From: DASSFZ01 sp036514635
GTDB taxonomy: Bacteria; Chloroflexota; Anaerolineae; Fen-1058
Length of the DNA: 10,270 bases
Direction: 5' to 3'
Assembly: GCA_036514635.1 (NCBI GenBank)
Contig: DATBWU010000081.1
Coordinates: 1-10,270 of the forward strand
The translations under genes and the position numbers were made by a program. The notes below the pieces were generated by a model, which was not told the origin of the DNA, made no database searches, and saw only the letters and a program-made list of their open reading frames with translations. Below, piece by piece: positions 6,411 through 10,270 of the stretch (its first letter is position 1; the number at the start of each line of letters is the position of its first letter).

Positions 6411-6818
6411 TCAGCGTACCAGAATACGCTTCACCTGCTCGGCGGCGCGCTGCAGCGCCAGCATCACTAGTCCCAGTTTCGCTTCGTGGCTGACCATCAC
6501 CGCTAACGCGGCGTCGGCTCCTGCCGGCACCACGACGATCCCTCCTGCGCTCCCGTCGATCAGGATGCGGCTGATCGAGCCGCGCGCCAACTGCGCCAGC
6601 ACCTTGTCGCTGATGGCAATGATCGAGGCAGCCATCGCCGCCACCTGCGGGCTGTCGGCCGGATTCTCGGCCCGCCGGCGCCGGCCGTCGATCGACGGCA
6701 CGTGCGCCGCGACGACGAACCCGTCGAGACTGACGACGACGGTGCCCTGCAAGCCTTCGACGGATTCGTGCAGGCTGCGCAGAACATCCTCGATGTGATT
6801 GACGCGATACTCGGGCAT
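6411..6818 (-). CDS. Roadblock/LC7 domain protein (MglB-like)
   Basis: A 135-residue cytoplasmic protein made of one Roadblock/LC7 domain. Visible family features: an amphipathic first helix (7-22), the VVVSLDGFVVAAH hairpin (27-39), a central helix AAMAASIIAISDKVLAQL (60-77), the ILIDGSAGGIVVVPAG strands (85-100) and a final helix from about 112. Bacterial members act as dimers that bind small Ras-like GTPases (MglB with MglA) in polarity, motility or signalling. The insertion GRRRRAENPADSPQ (45-58) between strand and central helix is long and charged. No GTPase gene is adjacent in the window. It has its own extended -10 promoter candidate 34 nt upstream and is flanked by hairpins on both sides, so it is probably transcribed alone. 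The partner is unknown. Confidence 0.82.
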   Translation of the reverse strand: MPEYRVNHIEDVLRSLHESVEGLQGTVVVSLDGFVVAAHVPSIDGRRRRAENPADSPQVAAMAASIIAISDKVLAQLARGSISRILIDGSAGGIVVVPAGADAALAVMVSHEAKLGLVMLALQRAAEQVKRILVR

Positions 6819-6858
6819 ACGCTCACTCTTGCTGCCGAGCTGTCTCCGTCTGAAGCAA

Positions 6859-6867
6859 AGTATACCA
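6859..6867 (-). promoter_or_regulatory. Extended -10 promoter candidate for the Roadblock gene
   Basis: On the minus strand the sequence reads TGG-TATACT (hexamer 6864-6859, TGn 6867-6865). A TTGACC lies upstream but only 12 bp away, too close for a normal -35. Transcription would begin near 6852, leaving a leader of about 34 nt. Confidence 0.5.
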
Positions 6868-6884
6868 CGCCTGGCGGGTCAACG

Positions 6885-6939
6885 AATCAGCGAGCCAACG
6901 CAGGAGCGCTCTTTGTCGCTGACTCGTTGACTCGCTGAT

Positions 6940-6940
<1 letters not shown>
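6885..6940 (-). repeat. Long inverted repeat at the hutU stop codon (terminator-like)
   Basis: The arms at 6925-6940 and 6885-6900 are reverse complements over 16 nt with one difference that pairs as G-U in RNA read from hutU. The loop is 24 nt. The left arm overlaps the last base of the hutU TGA. No U-tract follows. The arm contains short alternating units AATCAGCGA / GTCAACGA / GTCAGCGA, which suggests a repeat origin. Confidence 0.55.
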
Positions 6941-8592
<1,652 letters not shown>

Positions 8593-8652
8593 GGGACTCC
8601 TCCAAGCAATCTCATTCCAGTGCAGGTAGTGGTTATCTGGTAAGTGATGCCC

Positions 8653-8690
8653 ACCGCAGAGGACGCAGAGGACGCAGAGAATTTCCGCGA
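8653..8690. repeat. Half copy of the 9-nt-periodic intergenic repeat (copy 5)
   Basis: Units 8653-8661 ACCGCAGAG, 8662-8670 GACGCAGAG and 8671-8679 GACGCAGAG match the left arm of copies 2-4. AATTTCCGCG follows in place of the loop, and no right arm is present. It lies in the divergent gap between hutU and the plus-strand gene. Confidence 0.65.
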
Positions 8691-8708
8691 ATGAAACCAT
8701 TCGGCTAT

Positions 8709-8737
8709 TTGTGAAGCATGGGATTTACCGGTATGAT
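8709..8737 (+). promoter_or_regulatory. Promoter for a leaderless transcript of the unrecognised gene
   Basis: TTGTGA (8709-8714), a 17-bp spacer and TATGAT (8732-8737) form a good sigma-70 promoter. The expected start of transcription, 8743-8745, is only 2-4 nt before the ATG at 8747, which would give a leaderless or nearly leaderless mRNA. This agrees with the lack of any Shine-Dalgarno sequence before that ATG. Confidence 0.55.
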
Positions 8738-8746
8738 TTTAACCAC

Positions 8747-9289
8747 ATGCCCACCTTGATAGCACCATCTGCGACACTGGTGACCGACGCCGACATGGAG
8801 AAGCTCCGGCGCGAGAGTGTGACCGGCTGGCTGCGCGGGAACGATCCACGCCGTCTCACGCCGACCTTCCACTTCGGCCCGGAGGAGTCGCGCCCGGTTG
8901 TGGCGGGCGCACTGGAAGGGGCGATCGCGTTGTACATCGGCGCGCCGATCGTCGGCCCGCGCGAGCTGGTCGCCGTCGATCGGCTGGCGCTGGCCGGGTT
9001 CTCCTTCCGCGACACCAAGCGGCATATTCACACGCAGACCATCGCCCTGTGGCTGGTGATGCCCAAGGAGATTGACTGGGCGATGCGACTGTACTATGCC
9101 GCCTGGAACGCTTATCTCACCAGTCAGTCACTCGCCATCTGGCAGCCCTGGCAGGAAAACGGCATTCTGCCGATCACAGCGCTGCGCCGCATGCGCGAGC
9201 GACTGCTGCAGGAAGCCGTCGGCGTATTGACCCGCCTCGAGCTGATCGAGTTCCTCAAGCACCTCGACATACTCGCTGCCGAGTGGTGA
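8747..9289 (+). CDS. Unrecognised 180-residue protein
   Basis: I do not recognise a family. The protein appears soluble and is rich in tryptophan and leucine in its second half. Residues 15-48 contain a charged segment ending in TFHFGPEE. Residues 52-66 and 97-106 are moderately hydrophobic and more like buried strands or helices than membrane spans. The C-terminal third (142-180) is predicted as amphipathic helix with repeated Arg/Leu/Glu, possibly for dimerisation. Codon use matches the neighbouring genes and the frame stays open against strong GC pressure, so it is likely real. A GTG at 8711 in the same frame would overlap the -35 element and is rejected; ATG 8747 fits the promoter position. 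It is the first plus-strand gene and diverges from hutU across 154 bp, so the two might share regulation. Confidence 0.65.
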   Translation: MPTLIAPSATLVTDADMEKLRRESVTGWLRGNDPRRLTPTFHFGPEESRPVVAGALEGAIALYIGAPIVGPRELVAVDRLALAGFSFRDTKRHIHTQTIALWLVMPKEIDWAMRLYYAAWNAYLTSQSLAIWQPWQENGILPITALRRMRERLLQEAVGVLTRLELIEFLKHLDILAAEW

Positions 9290-9486
9290 CCCTGGTGAGG
9301 TGACCGGCACTGCCGCAGGCCCTCGCAGCGACACATGCGCCGCGCCGCGCGCAGCGCAGTGCGGTGAGCGAAGGGGGTGAAAGCGCCAGTCGCCTTCAGT
9401 AAAAGCGCCGGCTACCCTCCTCGAATCAACATTCCAACACACAGTATAATCCAAATGTAACTGCTCATGGGCCCGGGTTTCCGTTC

Positions 9487-9601
9487 GCCGGACGATGAAT
9501 CGTCCGGCTCAATCACACGCAAGCCGGGTAAACCCGGCTAACCGGCGGCAGTCGGCTTCAGCCGACTTGCATGATTTCAGCCGGAGAATGAATTCTCCGG
9601 C
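9487..9601. repeat. Array of four hairpins with 2-nt loops
   Basis: Four perfect inverted repeats follow one another: 9487-9508 (10-bp arms GCCGGACGAT, loop GA), 9522-9539 (8-bp arms AGCCGGGT, loop AA), 9550-9567 (8-bp arms AGTCGGCT, loop TC) and 9580-9601 (10-bp arms GCCGGAGAAT, loop GA). The centres are 33, 28 and 32 bp apart. The first and last share the form GCCGG-A-N-R-AT-GA-AT-...-CCGGC with different internal bases, which is paired change keeping the stem. The array is intergenic. Confidence 0.85.
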
Positions 9602-9658
9602 GACGAGGCGTAAGCAGTCACATCCAAATAACGCGGGTGGCTGTTAAGGGTGCTCAGG

Positions 9659-9685
9659 CTTCCGAGGTCTCGGAGACTTCGGAAG
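9659..9685. repeat. 27-nt palindrome
   Basis: Outer arms CTTCCGA / TCGGAAG (9659-9665 and 9679-9685) and inner arms GTCTC / GAGAC (9667-9671 and 9673-9677) are perfect, joined by one G-T position (9666/9678) that pairs as wobble in RNA. The centre is G9672. It may be a REP-like element, an operator or a transcript-end hairpin; it lies 26 bp before the promoter candidate of the next gene. Confidence 0.7.
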
Positions 9686-9710
9686 TCTGGAATGAGCCAG
9701 TGTTTCTCAT

Positions 9711-9737
9711 TTGATTTTGTAGACCTTCTGCTATAAA
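9711..9737 (+). promoter_or_regulatory. Weak promoter candidate for the membrane protein gene
   Basis: TTGATT (9711-9716) and TATAAA (9732-9737) are close to consensus, but the 15-bp spacer is short. The transcript would start near 9744, about 37 nt before the ATG at 9781. Confidence 0.35.
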
Positions 9738-9780
9738 CTGACCCTGAGCCACCCCGACCCTTTGAGCAAAAGCGACCTCG

Positions 9781-10270
9781 ATGAATCGATTGTCCGACAG
9801 TTTCTCGAAACGCATCCCGCTGGTCATTCCGGCCATCCTTATGCTGATCTGGGGCTTGCTGATCGGCCCCATTCGCGGCCTCGTCGGCTTGATCGTCGAA
9901 GCGCTGATCGTGTACCTGTTTTTCTGGTTCGTGGTGAAGCTCGCCGGCCCGCACGTCCTCCCCATCGACCACAGCAGCGCAGCGCAAGTCTCAGTATCGA
10001 GACGGCTATTGTGGCGCTTTGCTAAGGGGGCCTCGATGCTCACGGCGGTGATCCGTGAGGGCAGGGTCGCGCCAGGACCTGACGGAAAAAGCCGCGAGCA
10101 CGCGGGCGGCAGCGGAGTCATCGATGTCGATAGCACGAGTGTCGTCGTGCTGATGACGGGCACACAGTTGAGCCGGATCGAGGGGCCGGGCGTGGCCTTC
10201 ACCCACAGCGAGGAGAGAATCGGGCAGGTCGTCGATCTGCGGGTTCAGATTCGCAGGCAAGAAGTCGATC
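9781..10270 (+). CDS. Membrane protein with probable SPFH-like domain (3' end outside window)
   Basis: An open frame from ATG 9781 continues past the right edge; 163 residues are visible. Two hydrophobic helices lie at about 12-29 and 33-54, rich in Leu/Ile/Val, with RR/KR residues at their borders. A basic linker with R74-R75 and K82 leads to a soluble part. There, VVVLMTGTQLSRIEGPGVAFT (121-141) and ERIGQVVDLRVQIRRQEVD (145-163) resemble the start of the SPFH (stomatin/prohibitin/flotillin) domain, where a GPG-x-h-F turn precedes an E-x-I-x2-V-V-D-L-R-x-Q segment. SPFH proteins form membrane-attached oligomers. The domain is cut off, so the assignment is tentative. The ATG has no strong Shine-Dalgarno sequence. 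A minus-strand open frame across the same region reads as low-complexity noise and is not a gene. Confidence 0.65.
   Translation, partial: MNRLSDSFSKRIPLVIPAILMLIWGLLIGPIRGLVGLIVEALIVYLFFWFVVKLAGPHVLPIDHSSAAQVSVSRRLLWRFAKGASMLTAVIREGRVAPGPDGKSREHAGGSGVIDVDSTSVVVLMTGTQLSRIEGPGVAFTHSEERIGQVVDLRVQIRRQEVD

Larger units (their letters stand above)
9290..9780. other. Gene-free region with hairpin array and palindrome
   Basis: I find no supportable gene here. The first part (9290-9420) has decayed hairpin fragments, for example AGTCGCCTTCAGT at 9388-9400, which resembles one arm and loop of the hairpin at 9550-9567. An isolated TATAAT at 9445-9450 has no convincing -35. Four clear hairpins occupy 9487-9601, a long palindrome 9659-9685, and a promoter candidate for the downstream gene 9711-9737. 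Confidence 0.7.

Noticed and set aside
8593..8700. An N-terminal extension of hutU reading into FAEILCVLCVLCGG
   Set aside because: It translates intergenic repeat copy 5. The family N-terminus begins at the ATG at 8592, which has GGAGGAGT upstream.
8711..8746. GTG start for the 180-residue protein at 8711
   Set aside because: It overlaps the -35 element of the promoter, and no Shine-Dalgarno sequence precedes it.
9294..9302. Shared GGTGAGGTG with 2179-2187, possibly marking a longer duplicated block
   Set aside because: The match is only 9 nt with loose similarity around it, too short to separate from chance without an alignment.
9445..9450. TATAAT promoter element
   Set aside because: No -35 or extended -10 on the plus strand, and no gene start at a suitable distance.
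9487..9601. CRISPR array
   Set aside because: Units are palindromes of differing sequence with 10-13-nt gaps, not identical direct repeats separated by uniform spacers, and there is no cas gene.
9654..10202. A 182-residue minus-strand open frame
   Set aside because: It is a shadow of the plus-strand membrane protein. Its product has no recognisable motif and a Ser/Thr/Arg-rich composition, whereas the opposite strand encodes two clean helices and an SPFH-like segment.

Overview
The window looks like a chromosomal stretch of a GC-rich bacterium, most plausibly a member of the Chloroflexota. That assignment is inference. It rests on the gene mix (a DUF951 protein, an orphan Roadblock/LC7 protein, paired TrkA-type RCK proteins next to a KimA-like permease) and on intergenic space packed with short hairpin repeats of kinds I associate with Chloroflexota genomes. 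No phage, transposase, CRISPR array, tRNA or rRNA is visible.

Layout. Seven genes run on the minus strand from about 8592 down to 40. In transcription order they are urocanate hydratase (hutU), a Roadblock/LC7 protein, an RCK/TrkA protein, a second RCK/TrkA protein overlapping the start of a KimA-like potassium permease, a DUF951 protein, a GT4 glycosyltransferase and an HD-domain phosphohydrolase. At 8747 the direction changes: an unrecognised 180-residue protein is read on the plus strand, apparently from a leaderless promoter. After a 490-bp non-coding block, a two-helix membrane protein (probably SPFH-like) starts at 9781 and runs off the right edge.

How the genes work together. The centre (2805-6232) is a potassium-transport cluster. 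A KimA-type K+ importer with its cytoplasmic USP-like domain is translationally coupled (TGATG) to a KtrA/TrkA-like nucleotide-binding RCK protein. A second RCK protein lies upstream behind a perfect-consensus sigma-70 promoter (TTGACA-17-TATAAT). The leader between that promoter and the start codon holds an intrinsic terminator whose loop can pair with the Shine-Dalgarno region, which suggests attenuation control. No TrkH/KtrB channel is in the window, so the RCK proteins may serve the permease. HutU stands alone without other histidine-degradation genes. The remaining genes look like independent housekeeping functions.

Non-coding DNA. Five gaps carry copies of a 9-nt-periodic repeat, three of them as inverted pairs. 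The 9290-9780 gap carries four near-perfect hairpins about 31 bp apart and a separate 27-nt palindrome. A diverged copy of the hairpin array lies in the long leader of the glycosyltransferase gene.
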